A stretch of DNA of 64,000 nucleotides from CAWJAP01 sp963834365 (GCA_963834365.1 CAWIBS010000037.1:62001-126000), one strand, 5' to 3'. Shown: positions 50,984-60,890, numbered from the stretch's first letter. The notes: generated from the letters alone by a model not told the origin. A program made the numbers and translations.

Positions 50984-52778
50984 GATCCATTGGACCACGG
51001 CGCGCACGCCGCTGCCGTGGCCTGGACACCTTCCTACTTCCTACTTCGTACTTCGTCCTTCGTATCTTCATCTGACCACCGACCGCGGTCATGGTCGGGC
51101 GAATGCTGCGCAGACGGTCCGGAGGACACTCCAGCAGATCCTCGGAGAGCACCACGAAGTCGGCATGCTTGCCGGCCTCGATCGATCCCCGGTTCCGCTC
51201 GTCGAACCCCAGCCGGGCGGCGTCGATCGTCATCATGCGCAACGCGTCCTCGCGCGAGACGGCCTCGCCGGCGCTCACGCGCTGCCCCGATTCGGTCTGC
51301 CGCGTCACGGCCGTGGCCATCGTCAGAAACGGGTTGAACGGGTTCATCGCCTCGTTCGCGTCGAGACCGAACATGTGATCGGTATTGATGGCCACCGTTG
51401 CGCCCGCGTCACGCCAGCTCCTGAGGCCGATGAAGTGCGCCACCCGATCGGCGCCCAGCGCTCCGGCGAGCGCGTCCGCATCCTTGAAGTACCAGGCCGG
51501 CTGGGTATCCACGAGGACACCGAGGCGGGCTGCCCGTCTGGCCGTCTCGGCATGGGTGAAATACGCGTGAATCAGGGTGTGCCGCCGATCCGGTGCCGGC
51601 GCGGCTTTCTGAGCCGCCTCGATCGCATCGAGCACCACGTCCACGCCCGCGTCACCGGTCACATGCGCCACCATCTGCCAGCCCAGGCGATGACCGGCGG
51701 CAAAAGCCGCCGCGATCTGCTCGCGCGTCAGCGTCAGGAACCCGCGGTACGACAGGTCGTCGACGGCATAGAGCTGGCGGGCCCCGGAGCCGAAGGGCTC
51801 GCGCATGTAGGACGTCCCGATGAGAATGCCGCCGTCCGCCACGATCTTCAGCGGGCCGACCTTCAGCCAGTCGTCACCCTCGTTGAAGCGCAGGGGCAGC
51901 CCGCGAACGAACGCCTCCACGCCCGACTGGTAGGCAGACGGCGGAATGCGGATCGTGACGCCCGCCCTCAGGTGGAGGCGGCCCGCACGATGCAGCGCTT
52001 CGTAGGTGCGATAGCCGTCGAGGGTCGCGCCACGCTCGGTCACGCTCGTGATGCCCGAGGCGAGGTAGCGTCGGTGGACCGCTTCGAGTCCATCGAGCGG
52101 GACGGCGTTGCTCGCCGCCGGCCGGAAGCGATCCAGCAATGCGCCGACGTTGCGCAGGAGGCCCGTGGGCTGGCCGTCGGTCCCGCGCACGATCGCGCCC
52201 CCCCGCGGGTCGGGCGTGGCCCCGGTGATCGCGGCCGCGCCGAGGGCTGCGGTGTTGAGGACGAAGGCGTAGGCGCCGTCCACGACGACCGGCTGGGTAG
52301 GCGAAGCGGCGTCGAGTTCCTGCCGTGTCGGGAATCGTCGTTCGCGTAAACGCGTGGGGAAGACGCGCGGCGTCCAGATCCACGTCCCCGGCGCGGCGCC
52401 GGCGACCCGCGTTCGCAGCCACGCCTGGATGTCCGCCACCGACGTCAGGTTCACGAACGGCTGTGCGGCCTCGGTCGCCGCCACGTCGAGCGCGTGGACG
52501 TGGGTATCGATGAGGCCGGGGACGATCGTCCTCCCGCCGGCATCGACCACGCGCGTGTCCGGCCCGATCGCGCGGCGCACCTCGGGGGTTGACCCGATCA
52601 GGCTGAAACGGCCGCCGCGCACGGCAAAGCCGGAGGCAATCCGCCACTCGGGGTCCACGGTCACGACCTTCGCGTTGACGACCACGAGATCCGCGGGCGT
52701 CGTGGACGGCTGACCGGCCAGCCGCCCGCCGATGGCGACGGCAGCAAGCAGCCCCGACAGCAGGCGCCGCGTCATCAT
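50850..52778 (-). CDS. Exported amidohydrolase, YtcJ-like, with run-on C-terminus
   Basis: Metal-dependent hydrolase of the amidohydrolase superfamily, YtcJ type. Signal peptide (LLSGLLAAVAIGG), LVVVNAKVVTVDPEWR strand, metal motif GLIDTHVHALD, TSVTERGATLDGYR, KIVADGGILIGTSYM, metal-site VAHVTGDAGVD, and ATVAINTDHMFGLDANE near the end, followed by the conserved ADFVVLSEDLL. About 565 residues to AVGGQ is the family length; beyond that the frame crosses a heptamer array and overlaps the next gene's start (stop at 50850), so the real stop was near 51070 and has been lost by a base change or array growth. The ATG (52778) overlaps the DapA-like stop, implying coupling. Substrate unknown. Confidence 0.
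   Translation of the reverse strand: MMTRRLLSGLLAAVAIGGRLAGQPSTTPADLVVVNAKVVTVDPEWRIASGFAVRGGRFSLIGSTPEVRRAIGPDTRVVDAGGRTIVPGLIDTHVHALDVAATEAAQPFVNLTSVADIQAWLRTRVAGAAPGTWIWTPRVFPTRLRERRFPTRQELDAASPTQPVVVDGAYAFVLNTAALGAAAITGATPDPRGGAIVRGTDGQPTGLLRNVGALLDRFRPAASNAVPLDGLEAVHRRYLASGITSVTERGATLDGYRTYEALHRAGRLHLRAGVTIRIPPSAYQSGVEAFVRGLPLRFNEGDDWLKVGPLKIVADGGILIGTSYMREPFGSGARQLYAVDDLSYRGFLTLTREQIAAAFAAGHRLGWQMVAHVTGDAGVDVVLDAIEAAQKAAPAPDRRHTLIHAYFTHAETARRAARLGVLVDTQPAWYFKDADALAGALGADRVAHFIGLRSWRDAGATVAINTDHMFGLDANEAMNPFNPFLTMATAVTRQTESGQRVSAGEAVSREDALRMMTIDAARLGFDERNRGSIEAGKHADFVVLSEDLLECPPDRLRSIRPTMTAVGGQMKIRRTKYEVGSRKVSRPRQRRARRGPMDHGARAPERPDRLAAVSAGGVPSSRPHHCAGERPRRPCSLDRRRS
51030..51070. repeat. 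Heptanucleotide array at the amidohydrolase 3' end
   Basis: Units tacttcc, tacttcg, tacttcg, tccttcg, tatcttc. The amidohydrolase reading frame runs into this array instead of stopping in front of it. Confidence 0.
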
Positions 52779-53818
52779 GGCTGGAGCCACTCCTCGAGGT
52801 GCGCCGACACGAAGTCGTCATCGGCGAGATGCGCGTACGCCGCCAGCACGCGGTCGATCTCGGCGCTCTGGCCAGGGCTGAGCGACTCGTGCGGATCCAG
52901 ACACCGAATCGTGGTCAGCAGGCCCTGCCGGCGGAGCACTTCGTGGAGACCGGCGATGCAGCCCGCGAAACCGTTCGCCGCATCGAAGAAGGCAGCATTG
53001 GCATCGGTCACCTCCGCGGCGATCGTGAGGAGCTCCCGCGGCACCACGCCGGTCGCCGCCGCAGCACGGCACGCGTCGAGGAGCGCGACCGCCTGCCGTG
53101 TCCACACCGCCCAGTGTCCGAGCAGACCGCCGACGATGCGTCGCTCGACCGGCCGTCCACCGCGCAGGAAGCGGAACGTCGTCAGCAGGTCGGCCACGAT
53201 CGCATCATCGTTGCCCGTGTAAAGGGCGATGTCGTCACGCCCGCTGTCGATGACCGCCCGCACCACGTCGAGGGTTGCGTAGCGGGAGAACGGGGCGATC
53301 TTGATCGCCACCACGGCGTCGATCTCGGCAAACCGGCGCCAGAACGCGTAGCCGAGCGGCCGTCCGCCTACCGAAGGCTGGAGGTAGAACCCGACAATCG
53401 GCAACTGGCGGCCGATCGCCTCGCAATGCGCCATCAACTCCTGGTCCGAGGCCTCGGCGAGTGCAGCGAGGCTGAGCAGGCCGGCGTGGTAGCCGAGGCG
53501 CGCGAGGAGATCCGCCTCGCGCAGGGCCTGGTCGGTGGGGCCGCAGATGCCGCCGATGCGGACGAGCGGGTGTCCGCCGCGCGCGTCGGCGCGATCCATT
53601 TCGTCACGCGCGAGCGTCAGCACCGGCTCGAACAGGCCGATGCGCGGATCGCGAATCGCGAACTGGGTCGTGTGCACGCCCACCGCCAGGCCGCCGGCGC
53701 CAGCCGCCGCATAGTAGCGGGTCAGCGCGCGCTGGCGCCGTTCATCCAGGCGTCCGCCGGCGTCGAGCGCCAGCGGGTGCGCGGGAATGGCGACACCCGT
53801 GTGTGATGCGATCGGCAA
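52775..53818 (-). CDS. Dihydrodipicolinate-synthase-family aldolase/lyase
   Basis: A (beta/alpha)8-barrel of the DapA/N-acetylneuraminate-lyase family, 347 residues, somewhat longer than DapA. The Schiff-base lysine is in VVAIKIAPFSRYATL and the Tyr that relays protons is in VGFYLQPSVGGRP. The start is taken as TTG at 53818, giving MPIASHTGVAIPAHPLALDAG; no ATG is in frame before the domain. Its stop overlaps the amidohydrolase start. The specific aldol substrate is unknown; the epimerase upstream and the amidohydrolase downstream suggest a sugar-acid or cyclic-amide pathway. Confidence 0.
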   Translation of the reverse strand: MPIASHTGVAIPAHPLALDAGGRLDERRQRALTRYYAAAGAGGLAVGVHTTQFAIRDPRIGLFEPVLTLARDEMDRADARGGHPLVRIGGICGPTDQALREADLLARLGYHAGLLSLAALAEASDQELMAHCEAIGRQLPIVGFYLQPSVGGRPLGYAFWRRFAEIDAVVAIKIAPFSRYATLDVVRAVIDSGRDDIALYTGNDDAIVADLLTTFRFLRGGRPVERRIVGGLLGHWAVWTRQAVALLDACRAAAATGVVPRELLTIAAEVTDANAAFFDAANGFAGCIAGLHEVLRRQGLLTTIRCLDPHESLSPGQSAEIDRVLAAYAHLADDDFVSAHLEEWLQP

Positions 53819-53903
53819 TTGCCGTTGGCCACATGCGTGATGCCACGATCCTCCCTCTCGGCCCGCCGGGGCGTGGCGGGAACGAGTGCGACAGCCTGCG
53901 CCT

Positions 53904-54938
53904 TCAGAACCGGCCGGCGCGTGATTCGAAGTGCGTGGGCTTGTCCAGACTCGCACCACCGCGCAAGACCCAGTCGGCCGTCCAGCGCACGAGCGTGTCG
54001 GCATCGACGCGTGGACGCCCGAAGAGCGACCAGCCGAGCGCGCCGTTGCTCAGCAGCGCGTCTGCCGCTTCGACGCCGGTGAACGTGACGTCCACGTCCA
54101 TGAGCTGCGCCAGCGTCGCACTGACCTGCCGCACCGCCAGCTCCTCGGGGCCGGCCAGGTTGACGATGAGCGCGGGTGACGCGGCACGGGCCAGGGAGGC
54201 GACCGCCATGGCATTCGCGTCGGCCTGCCAGATGACGTTGACATGGCCCATCGACACGTCCACCGGTTCCCGGGCCAGTACGCGCCGCGCCAGATCGACG
54301 AGCACGCCGTAGCGCATCTCGGTGGCGTAGTTGAGGCGCAGCAGTGATACCCGGATCCCGCGCGTCCGGCTGAAATACTCGAACAGCCGTTCGCGGCCCA
54401 GGCAGCTCATCGCATACTCACCCACCGGCTGCGGCGCGTCGGTCTCGCGCGATCCGCCGCGGCCGGCCGACGTCAGCCCGTAGACATTCCCCGTCGAGAA
54501 GGCCGCGATGCGGCTCTCGGGGAACCGGCGACAGACCATCGCGGGCAGATGTGCGTTCATCGCCCACGTCAAGGGCTCGTCACCGGAGGAGCCGAACTTC
54601 CGTCCGGCCATGAACAGCACGTTCGGCGCGTCGGGCAGGGCCGCCAGCGCGCGCTCGTCGAGCAGGTCGGCGCGCACGGTCTCGACGCCGTGCCGCTCGA
54701 GCGCCTCCTGCTCCGCCGGCGATGAGAACCGCGAGACCCCGATCACCCGGCGCGGCCGTCCGGCGGCCTCGGCCGCGCGCCGCACCATCCGCGCGAGCGT
54801 CGGCCCCATCTTTCCCGCCACACCGAGGACGAGCACGTCGCCGTCCACTCGCCTGAGCGCATCGACAGCCGCAGGTGTGGGCTCGCTCAGCAGATCGTCG
54901 AGCTCGTCCACCCCGCCAATGACAGTGGGAAGTGCCAT
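53904..54938 (-). CDS. NAD-dependent epimerase/dehydratase-family protein with altered YxxxK
   Basis: Extended short-chain dehydrogenase of 344 residues. The nucleotide motif is VLGVAGKMGPTLA, shifted to residue 37 by an N-terminal extension, followed by IGVSRFSSP. Active-site region: FSTGNVYG, then GEYAMSCLGRERLFEY; the usual YxxxK is YAMSC, so the catalytic lysine is replaced by cysteine. It may bind NAD but not be a normal epimerase. It precedes the DapA-like and amidohydrolase genes on the same strand with an 85-base gap; the GNAT gene is divergent. Confidence 0.
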   Translation of the reverse strand: MALPTVIGGVDELDDLLSEPTPAAVDALRRVDGDVLVLGVAGKMGPTLARMVRRAAEAAGRPRRVIGVSRFSSPAEQEALERHGVETVRADLLDERALAALPDAPNVLFMAGRKFGSSGDEPLTWAMNAHLPAMVCRRFPESRIAAFSTGNVYGLTSAGRGGSRETDAPQPVGEYAMSCLGRERLFEYFSRTRGIRVSLLRLNYATEMRYGVLVDLARRVLAREPVDVSMGHVNVIWQADANAMAVASLARAASPALIVNLAGPEELAVRQVSATLAQLMDVDVTFTGVEAADALLSNGALGWSLFGRPRVDADTLVRWTADWVLRGGASLDKPTHFESRAGRF

Positions 54939-54966
54939 CGCGCCCTATTATGGGTGCGGATCACGC

Positions 54967-55827
54967 GTGCCGCTCCCACACCGCCTTTCACTCCGCCCGA
55001 TGACGGCAGCCGATGTGCCGGCCGGCCTCGCGTTGTGCCGGGCGAGCCGCTGGAATCAGGTCGAGCGCGACTGGCATCGCTTTCTGGCCGCCTCACCCGA
55101 CGGCGCTGCCGTCGCCGAGCGCCACGGGCGCATCGTCGGCACGGTGGCGACGCTGCCCTACGAGTCGCGCTTCACCTGGATCTCGATGGTGCTGGTCGAT
55201 CCGGCCGAGCGGGGCCAGGGGATCGGCACGCGGCTGCTCGCGCACGGCTTGTCACTCGTGGAGTCCGGGGTCGCCGCCAGGCTCGACGCGACCCCGGCGG
55301 GGGAAGCGATCTATCGCCCGCTGGGCTTCGTGGAGGAGTTCGCGCTCACGCGCTGGCGGCTCGATCAGCGGGCATCGTCACTGGCCGGAGACCCGCTGGC
55401 ACGACCGCTCGAGCCTCGCGACTGGCCCGCGATCCTGGCGCTCGATGCACCGGCCTTCGGCGTCTCCCGCGCCGATCACCTCGCATGGCTGGCGGACGGC
55501 GCGCCGCACTACGCCTGGGTGCTCGATGGCCAGGGCACCATCGGCGCCTGCCTCTTCGGCCGCCACGGCCACGATCGCGATCAACTTGGCCCGCTCATCG
55601 CCCGCGACCGCAGGTCGGCTGAGACCGTGCTCGCCACCTGCCTCGCGGCACATCCCGAGCGGGAGTTCTACGTGGACGCGCCTGATGCGCAGCCCGGCTG
55701 GCGGGACTGGCTCACGAAGATCGGGTTCACCGCGGAGCGCCCGTTTCTGCGGATGCATCGCGGGCAACTGGCGTCGGCGGGAAGGCCGGAAGCGGTCTTC
55801 GCCATCACCGGGCCCGAGTTCGGGTGA
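54967..55827 (+). CDS. GNAT-family N-acetyltransferase
   Basis: A two-lobed acetyltransferase of 286 residues. The first lobe has the acetyl-CoA motif MVLVDPAERGQGIGTRLL with YRPLGFVEEF; a second, weaker GNAT-like lobe follows (LEPRDWPAILALDAPAFG, LGPLIARDRRSAETVL, FYVDAPDAQPGWRDWLTKIGF). The start is GTG at 54967 (MPLPHRLSLRPMTAAD); a TATTAT box stands 15 bases before it. The substrate is unknown. It converges with the gamma-glutamyltransferase across a repeat array. Confidence 0.
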   Translation: MPLPHRLSLRPMTAADVPAGLALCRASRWNQVERDWHRFLAASPDGAAVAERHGRIVGTVATLPYESRFTWISMVLVDPAERGQGIGTRLLAHGLSLVESGVAARLDATPAGEAIYRPLGFVEEFALTRWRLDQRASSLAGDPLARPLEPRDWPAILALDAPAFGVSRADHLAWLADGAPHYAWVLDGQGTIGACLFGRHGHDRDQLGPLIARDRRSAETVLATCLAAHPEREFYVDAPDAQPGWRDWLTKIGFTAERPFLRMHRGQLASAGRPEAVFAITGPEFG

Positions 55828-55903
55828 TCAAGGGCTCAAGGCTGGAGGCGCAGGCTGAGGTTCCACCCGCCCAGTCGCCCAGCCCCAGTCCCAGTCGCCC
55901 AAC
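55828..55903. repeat. Heptanucleotide arrays filling the GNAT-GGT convergent spacer
   Basis: agggctc, aaggctg, gaggcgc, aggctga units (55830-55862) followed by agtcgcc, cagcccc, agtccc, agtcgcc (55872-55902). The array occupies the entire space between two convergent stop codons. Confidence 0.
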
Positions 55904-57616
55904 TTACTTGATGGGCGCCGCTTCGGGGATCGCCGCGCCGTCGTGCCGGGGCTCGGATGCCCCGAAGTGCACGCCTGACGGGGTGCTCATCACCGCCTGG
56001 CCGAAGCCGAATGTGCTGGTGCGCGGCGGCACGACCCGCACGTCGTGCCCGAGGCTCGTGAGCGCGGTGCGCGTCGATTCCGGCACCAGCTCCTCGACCT
56101 GCACGTCGCAGCCGTCGAAGGTGGCCTTGGTGAACCGGCCGGCCTCGAGCGCCTGCTGCATGGTCAGGCCATAGTCGGCGATGTCCGACACGAACTGGGC
56201 ATGCGCCTGCGCCTGGTTCCACCCGCCCATGATGCCGAAGCCAATCCGCACGCCATCCTTTTCCATGAACCCCGGGATGATCGTGTGCAGCGGCCGCTTG
56301 CGAGGCTCGAGCGTATTGGGACGGCCGGGCTCGATCGTGAACAGCGCACCGCGATTGTGCAGCATGAAGCCGGTCTTCGCCGGGACGAGGCCCGATCCGA
56401 AGCCCTGATAGTTGCTCTGGATCAGCGACACGATGCTGCCCTCGCGATCGACCACGCTCAGGTAGATCGTGTCATGCCCCCTGGCCTGCGAGATCGCGGC
56501 GAAGTCGGAGGGCGTCGTCCGGCAGGCGGCGCGCTTCAGATCGATGAGCGCGGCCCGACGCACCGCTCGCTGCTTGTCGAGCATGTCGGCCACGGGCACC
56601 TTCGCGAAGCGCGGATCGCCGACATAGTGCAGCAGGTCGGCATAGGCCAGCTTCTTCGCTTCGATCATCACGTGCATGGCGCGCGGGCTGTGGAAGCCGT
56701 ACTCGGCCAGAGGAAACCGCTCCATGAGATCGAGCATCATCAGTGCCGCGATGCCCTGCCCCTGCGGCGGAATCTCCGACACCGTCCATCCGCGGTAGGT
56801 GGTCTGGATCGGCGCCACCCATTCGGGCTGGAAAGCCGAGAGATCCTCGAGGGTCATCACGCCGCTGTCCGCCTTGAGGATCGCGACGATGGCATCGGCC
56901 ACGGGGCCGCGATAGAAGCCATCCCGGCCGCGCTCGGCGATCAGCCGCAGGGTCCCCGCCAAACCGGGATTGCGGAAGATCTCGCCGGCCCGCGGGGCCT
57001 TGCCGTTCACGAGGAAGGTCTCGCGCGAGCCGGGCCGGGACGCCAGCCACTTCTCCGATCCCCCCACCCCCTGGCCGTGACCTCGGCGACCGGAAAGCCC
57101 TCCTCGGCGTAGTAGATCGCCGGCGCGAGCAGCGTCTTGAAATCCAGCCGTCCCTCCTGTTCCCGCAGCGCCGCCCAGCCGGCGACGACCCCGGGGACCG
57201 TGACGGTGTGCGCCCCGTCCTTCGGCATCTCCTTCAGGCCCTGCGCCGTCAGCATCGCGGCGCTCAACGCGGCCGGGGACCAGCCGCTGGCGTTCAACCC
57301 GGACAGCTTGCCGGTCTTCGCGTTGTAGTGGAGGACGAACAGGTCACCGCCGAGCCCGTTGCCCGTCGGTTCCATCAGGCCCATCACCGCGTTGGCCGCA
57401 ATGGCCGCATCGACGGCGTTGCCGCCGCGTTCGAGAATCTGCACCCCGGCGCGCGCCGCCAGCGGCTGGCTCGCGGCGACGATACCGTGCCGCGCCGCGA
57501 CCATCGATCGGCCAACCCGGGGCGGCGGCGCGCCGTCGGTGGCCGGCGACTGCGCTGCGATGTACAGGCCACGCCACCATTGCCATCAGCACTGCTCCCA
57601 ACGACGCCGTCCGCAT
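55904..57616 (-). CDS. ggt: Gamma-glutamyltransferase, frame disturbed twice
   Basis: Periplasmic Ntn-hydrolase that removes gamma-glutamyl groups from glutathione. About 570 residues: signal (TASLGAVLMAMVAW), large-subunit start GIVAASQPLAARAGVQILERG, GNAVDAAIAANAVMG, and the processing-site region with the nucleophilic Thr in HDTIYLSVVDREG, then SNYQGFGSGLV and FMLHNRGALF (the GSA-like region). The conserved substrate Arg is in LEPRKRPLHTIIPG, and the end GGWNQAQAHAQFV is typical. An extra C at about 57553 and a homopolymer error in the six-G run at about 57065 break the frame. Start ATG 57616. Confidence 0.
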
Positions 57617-57665
57617 GTTTCCTCCCGCGTCTGTCGTGTGCCGGGCCGCCGCTGCCGAATCCCAC

Positions 57666-58160
57666 TCACTTGGCCGTCGAGCGCTGGCCGAGCTCGCGAT
57701 CGAGATCGAGCAGCGACGACGGGTCGCTCCCTACCAGACGGAACTTCGCCACGATCTCGCGCGCCGACCTCTCTTCCTCGACCTGTTCGGTCAGGAACCA
57801 CTGGAGCTCCACCGTCGCCGCGTAGGCCTTCTCCTTGAACGCCAGCTCGTACAGCGCGTCGATCTGGCGGCTGACTTCCTGCTCCTGCACGAGCGCGGCC
57901 TCGAATACCGCCGGAATCGCCTCGTAGACCGCCCTGGGCTCCGGCATCGCCTTGAGCTCGACGGTCCCGTCGCGGGCGATCAGAAAGTCGTACAGCTTCA
58001 TCGCATGGCCGTACTCCTCCTGACTCTGCAGCCGCAGCCAGTGCGCGCAGCCGTTGAACGCCTGCCGGGCACAGAACGCCGACATCGCAAGGTAGGAGTA
58101 GGAGGCCGACATCTCGGCGTTGATTTGACGATTGATGGCTTCGTGAACGACCGGGCTCAT
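57666..58160 (-). CDS. ftnA: Non-haem bacterial ferritin
   Basis: A 164-residue iron-storage ferritin. The four-helix bundle and ferroxidase residues are visible: AINRQINAEMSASYSYLAMS (Glu at about 16), SQEEYGHAMKLYDFL (Glu and His), and QWFLTEQVEEERSAREI (Glu/Gln of the third site). It has no haem-binding Met pattern of bacterioferritin. The start ATG at 58160 lies 18 bases from a heptamer array. It stands alone, probably with its own promoter inside the array region; no iron-box is obvious. Confidence 0.
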   Translation of the reverse strand: MSPVVHEAINRQINAEMSASYSYLAMSAFCARQAFNGCAHWLRLQSQEEYGHAMKLYDFLIARDGTVELKAMPEPRAVYEAIPAVFEAALVQEQEVSRQIDALYELAFKEKAYAATVELQWFLTEQVEEERSAREIVAKFRLVGSDPSSLLDLDRELGQRSTAK

Positions 58161-58177
58161 GAACGTGCTCCTTGGGT

Positions 58178-58305
58178 CGGGCTACAGGCTACGGGCTACG
58201 GATTTGGTCTTGGTCTTGGTCTTTGGTCTGGTCGGGGCTACGGGCTACAGGCTACGGGCTGCGGGCCACGGACTTGGTCTTCAGTCTTCAGTCGGGTTCG
58301 TGGCT
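58178..58305. repeat. Mixed heptanucleotide arrays upstream of ferritin
   Basis: gggctac, aggctac, gggctac (58178-58200), then gtcttg, gtcttg, gtctttg (58203-58230), then again gctacgg, gctacag, gctacgg, gctgcgg (58234-58265), then gtcttca (58275-58295). Two repeat classes alternate within 128 bases. Confidence 0.
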
Positions 58306-58311
58306 CCGTGG

Positions 58312-59142
58312 CTAGTAAAGGACCATCTCTTCGCCGCGTTCGGCGACGATCTTCGTGAAGTGCTCGACGATGGCCGTACGACGCGCGAGAAGCGCCAGGA
58401 TGTGCGTCGGGTTCGACATACGCCTTGAGCGCGTCGCGAAGCTCGACTTCCGGAACGCGTCTTGAGCCGTTCGAACAGCTTGCGGTCGATTCTGCGCATG
58501 ATGCCGGGCGTGTCGAGCTCGCGGTCGCGCCGGAAGGCACGCGTGAAGTCGATCAGCCAGATGTGAAAGTCCTCAGTGACGAGTTGATTGCCGAGGTTGC
58601 GATCGCTGTCCTGGACGAGCGCGGTGAAGACGCGGGCCGTATAGACCTGTTTTTCCCACTCGGTCTGATCCGGCGGCGCGATGTTCGCTTTGAGACGCTC
58701 GTCTTCATCCCATTTCTTGTCGACCCACCACGTCACCGCGCCGGGCTGCCCCCTCCAGCGCCGCTCGATCGACACCGGCACGAGATCGTCGTAGCCGAGC
58801 ACGCGCGCCAGCCGGTAGGCGGCGATGTTGTAGCCATAGTAGTCCCTGAAGTTCAACTCTTCGCGGCCGCTCTTGAACCGCATGCGCTCTTTCTTGCGAT
58901 CGATCGACTGGAATGCGGCGTCGTGTATGATGTCACCGAGCTGCAGCGTCAACCGCGTCAGATCGGGTGACTCCCTTGCCGATGGGCCGCGATTTGACGA
59001 TCTGCCCCTCGCGCAGGAAGCGTTCGATGGCGTCGGGCGTCGGGAGGGACTTGTCGGCCGCCCCGATCGCCTGCCCGCCGCCGATGAGCAGGGCCGCCGC
59101 GACGAGCGTCGCCGCGCCTGGCCACGGGCCGCGAAGCCGCAT
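58312..59142 (-). CDS. Secreted kinase-like protein (PI3/4-kinase or HipA-like motifs), three frame changes
   Basis: About 276 residues when one extra base at each of about 58960, 58455 and 58400 is removed. Signal peptide (AATLVAAALLIGGGQAIG), N-terminal region ending IVKSRPIGKGVT, then a kinase-like core: YNIAAYRLARVLGYDDLVP, AVTWWVDKKW (possible ATP-site Lys), and VQDSDRNLGNQLV followed by HIWLIDFTRAF. The DRNxGN plus IDF pair corresponds to the catalytic and metal loops of PI3/4-kinase-like and HipA-like enzymes. The restored end is THILALLARRTAIVEHF to MVLY. A secreted member is unusual. Family assignment rests on motif likeness only. Confidence 0.
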
Positions 59143-59218
59143 GCTGGTCCGCCGGTCGGTTGCGCGGGTCACGAGTCCTTCACGGGGACGGTCCCACTGA
59201 CAGGACCGAACCGCCCGT

Positions 59219-59224
59219 TATAAT
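59219..59224 (+). promoter_or_regulatory. Promoter -10 hexamer for the amidohydrolase gene
   Basis: A perfect TATAAT, 18 bases before the ATG at 59243, in the short gap to the divergent kinase-like gene. Confidence 0.
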
Positions 59225-59242
59225 ACGCGCTTCGCGTTGCCC

Positions 59243-60890
59243 ATGAGCCCGCGCTTCCCCACCCTGTTCGCGACCCTCGGCTTCCTGCTGCTGCTCGTGG
59301 CTGGCCCCGCCGCCCAGCAGATTCGGCCTGCGCCCGATCGCCCTGCCGGGGAAGGCGACGGGCCCTTCGACCGCCTCGTCCTGCGCGGCGTCACGGTCAT
59401 CGACGGGACCGGCGCCCCGCCGCAGGGCCCCATCGACATCGTCATCGCGGGCAACCGGATCGCCGAGGTGCGGGCCGTCGGGTATCCCGGGATCCCGATC
59501 CGTCCGGAAAGCCGTCCAGCGAAGGGCACGCGGGAAATCGACGGCGCCGGACTGTTCGTCATGCCCGGATTCGTCGATCTGCATACGCACATCGGCGGCG
59601 CGCCGAAGGCGCCCGACGCCGAGTACGTCTACAAGCTGTGGCTGGCGCACGGCGTGACGACCGACGCGGGGCGTGCCTGCCGGCCCGATGGACTGGACGC
59701 TGCGGGAGCGCGAGCCGGAGCGCCCGGAACGAGATCACCGCGCCGCGCATCTTCGCCTACCACCGCCCGGGACCGGCGAAGGCTGGACCGGCGGCGCGTA
59801 TCACCACGCCGGCGAAGGCGCGCGAATGGGTGGACTGGGCGGCCGGGCGCGGCATCGACGGCCTGAAGCTCTTCGCCGAAGACCCCGAGGTGATGAAGGC
59901 GCTGGTCGCGCGCGCCAGCGAACTCGGGCTCGGCGCGACCGCGCACCTGGCGCAGACCGGGCATCGCCCGGATGAACGTGCGCGACGCGGTCGCGACTGG
60001 GCCTGCTGTCAATCGAGCACTTCTATGGTCTGTTCGATGTCGCTCCTCGAAGGACTATTCGGTTCAGCCGTATCCCGCCGACCCACAACTACAACGACGA
60101 GCAGCATCGATTCGGCCAGGTGGCCCGGCTCTGGGACAAGATCCACCCGCGCGGCAGCAAGGAGTGGAACGACCTGGTCGACGAGCTGGTCGACGGCGCG
60201 GGTCGTCGCTCGATCCGACGATGACGATCTACGCGGCCAACCGCGACCTGATGCGCGCGCGCACGGCCGAATGGCACGAGACCTACACGCTGCCGCGCTC
60301 GTGGGACTTCTTTCAGCCGAACCGCGAGCACCACGGGTCTTACTGGTTCTACTGGACGACCGAAGACGAGGTCGCCTGGAAGAACTTCTACCGCGTCTGG
60401 ATGTCGTTCCTGAACGACTTCAAGAACCGCGGCGGCCGCGTCACGACGGGCTCGGACTCGGGCTTCATCTACAAGCTCTATGGCTTCGGCTACATCGAGG
60501 AGCTCGAGCTGCTGCAGGAAGCCGGCTTCCATCCGCTGGAGGTGATTCGAGCGGCGACGCTTCCACGGCGCGCAGGCGCTCGCACGAGCCGAAGGACAAG
60601 CCGCTCGAGTTCGGCACTCGTGCGGCCGGGCCTGCTCGCCGATCTGGTCGTCGTCGATCAGAACCCGCTCGAGAATCTGAAGGTGCTGTACGGCACCGGC
60701 GCGTTGAGGCTGAACGATCGCACCGGTCGCGCCGAACGCGTCGGAGGCGTCAAGTACACGATCAAGGACGGCATCGTCTACGATGCGAGGAAGCTGCTGG
60801 CCGACGTCGCGGCGATGGTGTCGCGCGCCAAGGCACGCTGCGTCGCAGACGACGGCCGGCCCGTAGCGATTCCGCATACCCGTTGGTCTC
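59243..60890 (+). CDS. Exported amidohydrolase (imidazolonepropionase-like), heavily frame-disrupted
   Basis: Fragments in all three forward frames reconstruct one metal-dependent amidohydrolase of about 540 residues: signal peptide (LFATLGFLLLLVAGPAA), LVLRGVTVIDGTG, metal motif FVDLHTHIGG, AREWVDWAAGRGIDGLKLFAE, SELGLGATAHLAQTG (metal His), RVTTGSDSGFIYKLYG (metal Asp region) and GLLADLVVVDQNPLENL. Single extra bases are evident at about 59660, 59722, 59967 and 60005, with further breaks to about 60590. The natural stop cannot be fixed and lies at 60860-60915, where a short repeat array (gtctccc, agtcccc, cagcccc) starts. Substrate unknown. Confidence 0.
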
